Part shown: positions 22,856-32,100 of the stretch, piece by piece | How the letters are laid out: each line of letters opens with the position of its first letter | How positions within the stretch are numbered: position 1 is the first letter of the stretch | From: Diplonema papillatum | Taxonomy: Eukaryota > Euglenozoa > Diplonemea > Diplonemida > Diplonemidae | DNA length: 64,000 nucleotides | Direction of reading: 5' to 3' | NCBI GenBank assembly: GCA_030068145.1 | Contig: JAPJBO010000187.1 | Location: 62,001-126,000, forward strand | The notes under the pieces: model-generated | The model's input: only the letters and a program-made list of their open reading frames with translations | Database searches by the model: none | What the model was told of the DNA's origin: nothing | Made by a program: the position numbers and the translations under genes

Positions 22856-22942
22856 AGTATGCAACCTACCCGGTGCCAAATCACGGGTCAAGAAACCCCC
22901 GGAGCAAGGGAATTGACCGAAAACCAAGGAGAACCAAAAAAA

Positions 22943-23020
22943 GGTCCTCGGCGGGGTTCGAACCCGGGAACTCCAGCCCTAAATCCTGGCGCTGTTCACT
23001 CTGCCATCACGGTGTCAATT
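22943..23020 (-). repeat. tRNA-derived SINE, copy 1
   Basis: Minus strand: A-box-like TGGCAGAGTGA, an anticodon-arm-like CCAGGATTTAGGGCTGG, a T-arm with B box GGTTCGAACCC, then CGAGGACC and a run of T typical of a Pol III terminator. Beyond the T run it shares the motif GGTCAATTCC with the copy at 24085. The acceptor stem is poor, so it is a SINE head and not a working tRNA gene. Confidence 0.5.
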
Positions 23021-23154
23021 TCCAGGGGCAAAAAAAGACTATCAAAAAGTGCCCCCGGGCTTCGCCCGCGGACCCCCTAAAAAGTGGGGTTGGCTCGATA
23101 GAGCTATTAGCATACCTCTAGTCTCGGAAAATGGAGTAAAGAACCCCCTGTTAC

Positions 23155-23787
23155 CTACTTTCACTCCTTCCCAAAGGCCATTGAGAACCACATCGGACGC
23201 CAGTACCACAAAGACATCAAGGATGCACTGGAAGCCGAAGAAGAAGCGAAGACGCGGGTGCTCCAGTGACCTTTGCTGGAGTGGCACAAAAAGAGAAAGA
23301 ACAGAACCTGCGCAACATCTCGCACTTGGTGCGGATTGTGCACCACCTTGTGCGTACATACAGTGCATTATTCTCAGCCAGTAGAGGGGAAGACAAGTCC
23401 ACTGGGACACGTGGTCTGGTTGAGCTTGTCGCTTCGTGCGGCTCAGCAGATCTGAAGGCCTGGCTTCAGAACCCTGTAACCTACACCACCAACGACTCTA
23501 TCGATGACATCCTCGAAGCGCTACACCACATGTACCTGAAGTCAACGCTCATTGCAATCCGCGCCTCCCCTGTGATGTCTTTGTCCTCCGACGAGTCGAC
23601 AGACAACAGCATGCGGTATATTTCCAGCAAGAAACAGGAAGACAAAATGGAATACACTGTCCGTGAGGACCTCGCAGGGTTTGCGACAAAACGCGAGACA
23701 GCAGAGGCAATTAAGGCCATCATCGAACAGACAGTGGTTCTGTCACTGAGATCGAAAATGGCAGCCGTGGGGCGGGTCTCTACTTAG
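23155..23787 (+). pseudogene. hAT-like transposase, DUF4371-type core piece
   Basis: First reads FPKAIENHIGRQYHKDIKDALE (zinc-finger-distal helix), then, in a frame shifted at about 23266, NISHLVRIVHHLVRTYSALF, LVELVASCGSADLKAWLQN and SPVMSLSSDESTDNSMRYIS. The last holds the first catalytic aspartate of hAT DUF4371 transposases (compare SATADATTDVTGKHQLVATV in the 45.9-kb gene). The sequence then stops. The C-terminal half and dimerisation domain are absent, so the gene is broken. Confidence 0.6.
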
Positions 23788-23804
23788 CAAAATCTCTACT
23801 TACT

Positions 23805-24012
23805 ATAAATATTTGTGGCTTCAAAACCCCGTCCGTATGTCACAGTAAGAATTTCCCTGTTTAAAATTCACCTTCGTCGAAAATTTTCATAAACCTCAAG
23901 AAAAAAAATTCAATAGGGTCCCCTACAGAAATCCACTAAGTAGCCTATAACAGTCCAGGTGTCCAGGATACTATAAATATTTGTGGCTTCAAAACCCCGT
24001 CCGTATGTCACA
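23805..24012. repeat. Direct repeat pair flanking about 120 bp
   Basis: A segment beginning CTATAAATATTTGTGGCTTC and ending CCGTATGTCACAG occurs at about 23811-23848 and 23970-24013 in direct orientation, nearly identical. The sequence between is A-rich with no ORF. It could be a short tandem duplication or the ends of a small non-autonomous element. Confidence 0.6.
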
Positions 24013-24084
24013 GGGGAGCCACAATTAACATTTTGGTAGACATTTTCCACCAAATTTCCGAAAATAGGGGGGGGGGGGTAAAAA

Positions 24085-24150
24085 TGTCACCTGTGGGAAT
24101 TGACCCAAAAAAAAGTCCTTCGTGGGGTTCGAACCACGGACCCTTGTGTC
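24085..24150 (-). repeat. tRNA-derived SINE, copy 2 (3' part)
   Basis: Minus strand T-arm CGTGGTTCGAACCCCACG (perfect 5-bp stem, B box), CGAAGGAC and a run of eight T, then GGGTCAATTCC. The order is identical to copy 1 at 22943-23020. The A-box end is not clear. Confidence 0.5.
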
Positions 24151-24428
24151 GACCCCTGTTTTTCCACCCAAAAATTCACGTTTGGATTTCGTTCCAACGA
24201 CAACGAACGACAACCTGATGTTTAGGCTACACACAACCTGATGATCTCCCACAAGGCTGTTATGTGCTCAGCAACGTGCTGGAACACCATTTCATAGTCC
24301 ACATGGCACAAGAACGTCCAGGGGTGTGCGAGAATCACGCTCACGAAGTATGAAATTGCGTAATCTTCGAAAATCCGTCTGAAGACTATGCGGTGATGCA
24401 TTTCTTTTTTTCCTGCCGACACGCAGCA

Positions 24429-24500
24429 GTGTAGCTGAGTCGCAAGGTTGGCGATTCCGGAGCCACTGACCCGGGTTCAAACCCGGACGATCAGAGTTTT
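24429..24500 (+). repeat. tRNA-like SINE head (Gly-like anticodon arm)
   Basis: Plus strand: A box TAGCTGAGTCG (fits the Pol III consensus), anticodon arm with TGGC/GCCA stem and loop ATTCCGG (anticodon position TCC), T arm CCGGGTTCAAACCCGG, then GAG and T7. The closely related sequence at 37005-37075 shows this is a repeated SINE. The acceptor stem does not pair well. Confidence 0.5.
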
Positions 24501-24534
24501 TTTCATTTTTCGTCAGCAGCACCAGACGGAATTT

Positions 24535-24948
24535 TGTTGACGGTGAGCTTCAATCCCAGCTGGACGTTTTTCCATTTTAGTCAGGTGGATGCACAAGCGT
24601 GTTCTGGCCGAGATCACGCGTGTGTACCTGTCAAAATGACAGAACTTTGACGTCTCCGTCCAAATTGTGGCTGCAAACGCGTGTTCTTGCCGAGAACACG
24701 CTTGTGCCGCCGGGTGCGAACTGGTTGCACAAGCGTAGTCTGCAATTTTGTTGGATGCAATTTGGTGCCATAGACGCGGGTTCAATCCCGGCAGCTGGAC
24801 GTTTTTCCATTTTAGTCGGGTGGATGCACAAGCGTGTTCTGGCTGAGATCACGCGTGTGCACCTCGCAAAATGACAGAACTTTGACGTCTCTGTCCAAAT
24901 TGTGGCTGAAAACGCGTGTTCTTGCCGAGAACACGCTCTTGCCGCCGG
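24535..24948 (+). repeat. Tandem repeat of about 240 bp with a tRNA-like T arm, left part
   Basis: Units contain, in order, GCGGGTTCAATCCCGGCAGC (T-arm/B-box-like), GTGGATGCACAAGCGTGTTC, GACAGAACTTTGACGTCTC, CGAGAACACGC and GTTGGATGCAATTTGGTGCC. The array is interrupted at 24948 by the hAT element 24949-28305 and resumes after it. A reverse-orientation array of the same unit lies at 37130-37690. Confidence 0.85.
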
Positions 24949-27900
24949 CAGCACTGTGCACCCACAACTTTCCCACAATGTGGGCAGAATAGCCACAACA
25001 TTTACCCACAAAGTATTGTGGCTATTGTGGCTAGAATCTTTTTCATTGTGGTTCAGTGAAGATGGTCCAGAAAACAGCATTTCCAGGACAAAGACATGTT
25101 TATCCCACGTTTTTCGATGACGTATCGTGTGTTTGAGCCACGTCCTGCTTGAGCCAGGTCCTGAACGAGGTGTGGGCCACTGACTATAATCGATTATTAT
25201 GTATGATATGCCTTACCCCACTCATACACCAGGTTGTAACACCAAGCAAAATGGCAAGCGCACAATGCTGCTGCATTAACTGCAAGACAAGAATGGAGAT
25301 GCTGGATGTTAGCTACAAGAGGGCGGCGAAAGATGTCGGAGGCTTCGAATGCGACGTTTGTGGGTACAAAAACGGCACCCGCAATCGGCGCCAACGTATC
25401 GGATGCAAGGCCTGTGACTTCGACCTGTGCTCGAAGTGTGGCAACAGCTGGGTGTTGAAGAAGCTCCTTCAGCCCTCGAGCAGTGGTGCACAGCAGGCTG
25501 ATGCGCCCCAGGCCACAAACAGCGGCACAACACAGGCCAGCGGTGGTGCAACTTCAGAACCTTTGGCACAGCAAGTTGCTGAGCAACCCATCACTGCTGA
25601 AAACATCCCTGCCGACCAGCCTTCACCTGCCGCAGATCCAGCACCAAACTTTGGTCCAAAGGGGTTTCCTGCAGGCACAGTGCTCGGGAACCTCACACAA
25701 GACGGACTTGCACGACCAGACGATCCGCGTTACACTAGTGCATCAAGCAAGACATGGGACTTCCATGTCTACTTTCAGGTTCTCGAAGACGGGCTAGCCA
25801 TGTGTCGTTTGGAAGGGTGCACACACATGCCAAAGATGCGCAACGAGAAGGGAACACCAAAACGCCACTACGATACGTACCACAACCACGAGGCGATTGA
25901 GGCAGCAAAGCGAGGCATCCGGGAGAGGGCTGAAGAGAGAAAGAGAAAAGCGGAAGCAGCAGCAAACGAGAAGGCGAGCACCGCGAAGCAGCGTCGCATT
26001 GCTGTTTCGCCAACAGTGCGGGGGTTGCCACTGGATGAGCATGTTGTCTTCACGTTTGCCAAGCACCACCTCCCGTTCCACATCATTGAGTCGCCGGACT
26101 TTCGTTCTCTGCTCAAGGCAGATGTCATCATGACGAGACGCGAACTCAGCCAGAAGACAGCGCTGCTTGCAGAGAAGCTCATGACAGAGCTCTTCGCCTC
26201 ACTTGCCGGGGAAGATGTCTGCCTCCTCGTGGATGCGGCAACGAAATGCCGCAGAACATTTCTTGGTGTGTCCCTCGCCTGTGGAAACACAGTGTATCAC
26301 TACGGTGATATAGAGGTGAAGTGTTCAATGACTGCTGCAGCTATCGCTGGATGCCTGGACAAGATTCTGGATACACTCACCGAAGGGGGGATCACCGTTG
26401 TTGGTGCTGTGGCGGACAACGCAGCGGCGATGCAGAGCGCACTGGACCAGCTGGGGGACGAAAGTGAATCGGACGAGTCGGAAGCAGAGCAAGACGCAGA
26501 CGGGATGCCTGCCGAGGATGCGCTGAATGCGACAAGAGAGCACCTTGCTTATCGTGGGCTCCTCGTCTTTCGGTGTGGGGCCCACAGCCTCCAGCTTGTC
26601 CTCAAGGACATCTTCGACATCGACCGCTTCTCAGCGTTCAAGAAAAGATTCCTTGTCGAAAACGAAAAGTACGTGCACAAGGAGGGGGCAGAACAACTGA
26701 AGGCAGCCCAGGCAGAAGCTCAGGTTCCTAACACTCAGATCAAAGGACTTCGTTGCTTCACCACTGTGAGATGGAACAGTATGTACGATGCCATGCTTCG
26801 CCAGAAAGAGCTCAGTGCCCACATCGAAACTGTGTCGGGAGACGGCACCAACTGGGAACGATACTGGTCCGACCTTAACCAGTTGATCGACATCTGTGCC
26901 CCATTTGCCATTGCCACAGATGTTGTCCAATCGGACCGAATGACTTTGGAGGGACTTCTTGGGGTGCTCGCCTTCCTGGACCAGCATGCTGCAAAGATGC
27001 GAAAAGGAAACCTTCGAGCGAAGGAAGCTTCGGAAATCTGGGAGACCAGGAAGGAGCGTCACTTCACATCTGCTGCCACCTCTCTTTTCAGCACCCTGAA
27101 CCCAAAGGAAAACCACGGGGATTGGTCCCGGCGACACCACAGAAATTCTTTGGATGAAGTGCTCAAGCACGTTGTTCCCTATGCCGACCGGAAGAAGAAG
27201 TCCCTTGGGACCTTCAAAGATCGCGAGAGCCAGGTAACCACCGAACTTACAACGTTCTGGAACCACGGGGTTGTTCCTGCTTGCGCAGGCTCGTTCCTCA
27301 AATACTGGAGCACCCACACACGCCGCCTTGACTTCCCCGTGTTGAGTTCCTTTGCCATTGCACTTGCCAACTGCACAACAACCGAGGCTGCGGTAGAACG
27401 GAACTTCAAGGTCCTCTCGCGGCAGTTAACGAAGCACCGCGCATCCTTAAAGTCGCAAAAAGCATCTTCTTTGGCGATCATCGCGATTAACTATCCGAAG
27501 CTTGCTGCCGACCACTTTGCACCCGAATCTGAGAAGAAGGCAGCCACAGAAAAAAGAATGTTCACACGCCTTGCCATGCGGCTGTCCGAAGAGCAAAAGA
27601 GTTGCATTGCCCCGTGGTTCTCACTCAGCCCGCAGGGTACAAATGCCAGTCCACCCCAGAGTCAGACATCTTCTTCCAATGATGTATCACCGCCTAACAA
27701 TGTTGCCCGGGCTCTTTACTGAGTCATAATTACTGGCAATCACACCCATCCAAAATCCCCCTGTTCTCATTATGAATATCTCTTGCATAAACTCAGTGAA
27801 GTACCTCTCCTCCGCCAGACTGCTGCTTGCCAGTGCCCTGGCAGGGGTGAGGGGTGGTGCTTACCACCTCGAATGTATCAGCTCTGTTCCCCTTACTTCT

Positions 27901-28305
27901 GGTGAAGCTCCGAACTTCACTCTAATTCCTCTCTGTTCTCGATCTGAATTCGCCAAGAAAGCCCAAAAAAATGTTCTTCAGTTCCCTCACCAACTTTTCT
28001 ACAGTAAGCACAGCACCCCAGGAGGATGCCGCCAGTACCCCAGTCAGGGTGGCCCCAGGCTGACAAGCACACAGAGACATACCAGATAGTCCAAACACAG
28101 GTGGGGACACGAGAACAACACGATACATCATCGAAAAACGTATGTATAATTGTGTTGTGTTGGTGTCCAGAAAACGCTGTTTTCTGGACCAGTTCCACGG
28201 GGCCACAATAAAAAAGATTCTAGCCACAATAGCCACAATACTTTGTGGGTAAATGTTGTGGCTATTCTGCCCACATTGTGGGAAAGTTGTGGGTGCACAG
28301 TGCTG
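24949..28305 (+). mobile_element. hAT transposon with long terminal inverted repeats, apparently whole
   Basis: About 3.36 kb. Ends are CAGCACTGTGCACCCACAAC at 24949 and its complement ending at 28305. Inverted similarity runs about 200 bp inward on each side (to about 25145 and from about 28105), including internal GTGGG/CCCAC palindromes and TTTTTCGATGA. The flanks carry a 7-bp direct repeat CCGCCGG (24942-24948 and 28306-28312), close to the 8-bp duplication usual for hAT elements. It has split a tandem repeat array. The single long ORF (25251-27722) is a full transposase. 27723-28104 shows no second gene. Confidence 0.88.
25251..27722 (+). CDS. hAT transposase with ZZ-like N-terminal zinc motif
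   Basis: An 823-residue transposase. I start at ATG 25251 (MASAQCCCINC), which has good context (A at -3, G at +4); an in-frame ATG at 25204 is the alternative. Domains: a cysteine-rich N-terminus (CCCINC..., FECDVCGYKNG, CKACDFDLCSKCG) of ZZ-like spacing; a linker rich in A, P and Q; a BED-like finger near 25795-25880 (CRLEGC...RHYDTYHNH); the RNase H-like core with LLVDAATKCRRTFLGV and VGAVADNAAAMQSAL, an acidic insert ESESDESEAEQD, CGAHSLQLVL, TVRWNSMYDAML; and a hATC dimerisation domain (AVERNFKVLSRQL...SQKASSLAIIAIN). It sits between matching terminal inverted repeats and is uninterrupted, so it may be recently active. Confidence 0.92.
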   Translation: MASAQCCCINCKTRMEMLDVSYKRAAKDVGGFECDVCGYKNGTRNRRQRIGCKACDFDLCSKCGNSWVLKKLLQPSSSGAQQADAPQATNSGTTQASGGATSEPLAQQVAEQPITAENIPADQPSPAADPAPNFGPKGFPAGTVLGNLTQDGLARPDDPRYTSASSKTWDFHVYFQVLEDGLAMCRLEGCTHMPKMRNEKGTPKRHYDTYHNHEAIEAAKRGIRERAEERKRKAEAAANEKASTAKQRRIAVSPTVRGLPLDEHVVFTFAKHHLPFHIIESPDFRSLLKADVIMTRRELSQKTALLAEKLMTELFASLAGEDVCLLVDAATKCRRTFLGVSLACGNTVYHYGDIEVKCSMTAAAIAGCLDKILDTLTEGGITVVGAVADNAAAMQSALDQLGDESESDESEAEQDADGMPAEDALNATREHLAYRGLLVFRCGAHSLQLVLKDIFDIDRFSAFKKRFLVENEKYVHKEGAEQLKAAQAEAQVPNTQIKGLRCFTTVRWNSMYDAMLRQKELSAHIETVSGDGTNWERYWSDLNQLIDICAPFAIATDVVQSDRMTLEGLLGVLAFLDQHAAKMRKGNLRAKEASEIWETRKERHFTSAATSLFSTLNPKENHGDWSRRHHRNSLDEVLKHVVPYADRKKKSLGTFKDRESQVTTELTTFWNHGVVPACAGSFLKYWSTHTRRLDFPVLSSFAIALANCTTTEAAVERNFKVLSRQLTKHRASLKSQKASSLAIIAINYPKLAADHFAPESEKKAATEKRMFTRLAMRLSEEQKSCIAPWFSLSPQGTNASPPQSQTSSSNDVSPPNNVARALY

Positions 28306-28640
28306 CCGCCGGGTGTGAACTGGTTGCACAAGCGTATTCTGCAATTTTGTTGGATGCAATTTGGTGCCGTAGACGCGGGTTCAATCCCGGCAGCTGGACG
28401 GTTTTTCCATTTTAGTCAGGTGGATGCACAAGCGTGTTCTGGCCGAGATCACACGTGTGCACCTCTCAAAGTGACAGAACTTTGACGTCTCCGTCCAAAT
28501 TGTGGCTGCACACGCGTGGTGTTGCCGAGGACACGCTTGTGCCATCGGGTGCGAACTGGTTGCACAAGCGTATTCTGCAATCTTGTTGGATGCAATCTGG
28601 TGCCGTAGACGCGGGTTCAATCCCGGCAGCTGGACGCTTT
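28306..28640 (+). repeat. Tandem repeat of about 240 bp with a tRNA-like T arm, right part
   Basis: Continuation of the array at 24535-24948 beyond the inserted hAT element: GTGAACTGGTTGCACAAGCG, GCGGGTTCAATCCCGGCAGC at about 28375 and again at about 28613, and GACAGAACTTTGACGTCTCC. A plain continuation of the left part, which confirms the hAT insertion. Confidence 0.85.
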
Positions 28641-29198
28641 TTCCATACTTGTAAATACAACCCCACTCTTTCTAACCTGCACCTGCTTGAGATGGCGGAG
28701 TGATGGATTCCGGATTTAGATTTGATTACAAAAACTCACGTTTCGGCCGCGATGCGGCTCATGTGCCATGATTTGGCCAATTAGGTATGTCACAATTTGG
28801 CGGTCGTGTTGCGAACTGCGTACCGGTGTGTGGTTATGGGTCAAGTTGCAATTTTCACGCACGTTCAATGGCAACCTTGGCTGGATCTACGAGACTGTTT
28901 TGCCGTGCGGCCAACTGGTGCGCCTGCCGCGGTATACTACAGGCTAAACCTAAGACTCGGGCCCGTCGGGGTGGCCTCCTACCTACGTGTAGCAGTGTGG
29001 GGGCCGCACCGACCACGTTGCAGTAGAGATGATCTGCTTTCACTAAGAAGGAGGAATGATGACACAGCGTCAGTCGGGAACATGTTTGACAGTGAGTGAC
29101 AGACTCACACTGTCACAGAGACATCGAAAATCGGAAAGAGGTGTCGCAGACGAGCAAGAGTCGAGACGGGAGCATGGAGTGATGATGGACGGTGGTTG
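28641..29198. other. No gene seen
   Basis: No ORF resembles a known protein. A near-palindrome on GACAGTGAGTGACAGACTCACACTGTC lies at about 29089-29116, roughly 80 bp beyond the stop of the OTU-containing gene, and could be a 3' structure. No terminal inverted repeat matching the other side of that gene was found. Confidence 0.35.
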
Positions 29199-32100
29199 CT
29201 ATCGTGAACTTTGGGAACTTGGGGCTGTGCCAATCAACCTTTCCCACTCTTGCTCTTGAAGAAGCCGTTGTTCTTGTTGGCTTCTCACTTGGGCGTCCCA
29301 CTGCTGCAAGAACTGAGGTTGATACTCCCCACATACAAAATCGTAATGGGCATTTTGTTCGTGGTAGTAGTACACGAGCATGACCGAGTTCTCGTTCGGC
29401 TCTTCTCCCACAGGCATCACAAACTGAGAGACACCGCTCAAGACGAACAAAACCAGTGACGATAGGCTGGGATGCATCTTGGTGGCAAGAGTCAGAGACA
29501 CAATGTCACCCCAGTCATGCGTGGCCATGCCGTTCATCCAAGCCTGGGGGTCCCTTGCTTGCACAAGCTCTCTCAGCAGGGTCGGATTCGCTGCCGCAAA
29601 TGCCACAACAGAGCTGCGAACGGCAGCGGCTTGAGCTCCAAGGACCAGCCCGAGAGCGTGGAACTGACAGTTTCCGTCTCCCGGAACTGTGACGAGGCTA
29701 AGCCCCATGTCCTCAAGCTTGTTCTTCGCAATCAAAGCCAGGTCGCGCTGCATGGGTTGTGGAGCGGACTTCTTTGCGCTTGAAGGGACCTCTTTCCCGG
29801 GTGGATGTGTGGCTGATCTGCCTTTTCGAGGAGGGGATTTCAGCGGGGATCTCGGAGCCTTCTTCCCTAGACCCTTCTTCGCCTTCAGCGTTTTTTCCGC
29901 CTTTTTTATTTCTTTTTCCAACTTCGACCCAGGCTTAGACTCCAGTTCCACCAACGCGCTCTCGACACTCTTGAAATGCCGACACAGTGTTTTAACCATG
30001 TCCGCCTTGTTACCCTGCAGCCGAACCCTTGCGGATTCGGCCACCTGCTGCAGTTGCTTGCGTGTCAGGAGAGTCAAACGGGTGGTGGGTGTAACGCCCG
30101 TTTCAGCATCGGCGGGGTGAGGGTCTCGGGGTGCCCCCTTCGCAGTCGGGTGAAAAAGCCGCCAGTGATTTTTTTCGTCACCGGGGCTTGTGCAAAGAAG
30201 GCCGCAATAGTTGCACCTCGACGTTGCTTTCTTCGAGGCTGGCCGGAAGGAATCCGGAAGGAAGTGAACTCCTCGCCTATCCATCAGCTCAGCGAGGGTC
30301 TCGTACTTCGTGCCCTCTTCCTCTTTGGCAAGTTCTTCGCCGGCCTCTTGGTCACCTGCCAACTGTGTGAGGACAGCTTGGGAGAGACCAAGCTCGTTGT
30401 CTTCCTCTTCTTCTTTTTCTTTTACTTCGCTCTTGTCATCTTCTTCTGTTCCCGGAGCCGGATGCTGTTGTGTGCGGACCGGTGTTCCGACCGGGGTGGG
30501 TGTAAAAAAATGAGCACCGCACTCTTTTAACGATGCCAAAGCGTTGAACAAGCCTTCAGCACGAACCTTCGGCAACTTCGTGCAATGTGCGCACTTCAAG
30601 CTGGTGCAGCGCTTGAATGCACACAGGTTGTTCCGGCGGTCCAGGTGCGTGCGCATCTCCTGAAACTCCCCCAGAACGGTGAGCAGTGCCGGATTGCCGT
30701 TCGTGGCCTTCCTTGACCCGTGGGCAACTGCCTTGATGGAGTCCCACGTGTCGTCCGAACCGTTTTGCAACGACACGGGATGCGCAGTAATGGGGTACTG
30801 GTCCCGTGTTCCGGAAAGCGCCTGTGCCATCGCGCTGAGTGCGCTGTTGTGCATGGCGTGGTTCTCCTCATCCTTTCGAGGCGGCGGATCGTGCCCGAAG
30901 GTGCGACCGGCAAGGGAAAACGACAGGCATGCCATCGCGCGCTCGACGGGATTGCTGGCGCTGTCGTAGGGAGCGTACGAACAAGCAAGAAGCATGTCGA
31001 GTTTCAGCTTCTTCATCGCCCGCCACAAGCAGAGCTCTACTGTTATGGAGCTCGGGTTGTAGTCGGTGGCGTTGTCCGAGATGACGAACAACACCGGTTT
31101 TTGCCCCGCTGCTGGCAACGCTTCATACGTGTCCACCAGGTGTTGGACATTCGTATGCGCATTGTTCTGCACGAACATGCACGCGCGGAGGTATACCGTC
31201 AAACTCCCGGTCCGAGGATAACCATATCGTTCACGGTTATCGCGACCGCGAACCAAACCCTTCCTCTTCTCCCTTTCGAGATCGAGGTGGAGAAGCACGA
31301 CCGGCTTCACATGCGACTTCACCGCGAACTGGTGGTCGGACACCGTGTGCGGAGCCAGCATGTACTTCTTTGGCTGTACAAACTTGCTCACGGCTAGCGC
31401 ACCAACCGGCACAACCGCTTTCGCGTCGCACGAAAAGGCCGCGACTTCTTCCGCGAACTTCACGGCTGCCTCCATCACGAGCCGGACTTGAGCGCGCGAG
31501 TGATGCTGCGCCGGGTGCTCTTCGTGGGACGTGTCCTGGTAGGACGTCATGCGCACTCGGAACAAACTCGAGTAGCTGCGTGACGACAGGTGGCCAGCAT
31601 GCGGGGCCACAAACAGGCGCCGAACGGTCGATTCGCTGACCTTCAGGTTGCACTCTGCAAGGCGCTTCAGCATCTGCCTCACCGTCACCCCCACTGTGGC
31701 AACATCCTCCCGGCGACGCACATGCGCCTGCTGTGCGTCTGCATCCAGTAGCTCCTGGATGATGCGCAGGACGTCACTCGATACGACCGTTGGCCGGCCT
31801 TGTGGCTTTTTCCGCACACTTGCATCAACCAGAGCAGATACCTGGTCTTCGCCGACGTCCTCAGCCAGCACCTCTTCTTCGGGGCTTGAGTTGTGACAAA
31901 CGTCAAGCTGCTCCACGTCGTTCAACCAGACCCCCTCCGGACGCTTCACAACAATCACGGGAGCGATTGCAGCGAGCACCGATGCGAGCACCTCCTGTTC
32001 AACCCGTCCGAGTTTCGGGTGAGCAAGTCGGACTTGGAGCGATCCGGCTAGGCGGACGCTGTCCAGCAGAGACACCACCTCGTCATTCCGGAGCGGGTTG

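Noticed and set aside
22943-24500. True tRNA genes
   Set aside because: A and B boxes are good but acceptor stems do not pair and the sequences recur with shared non-tRNA tails, as in SINEs.
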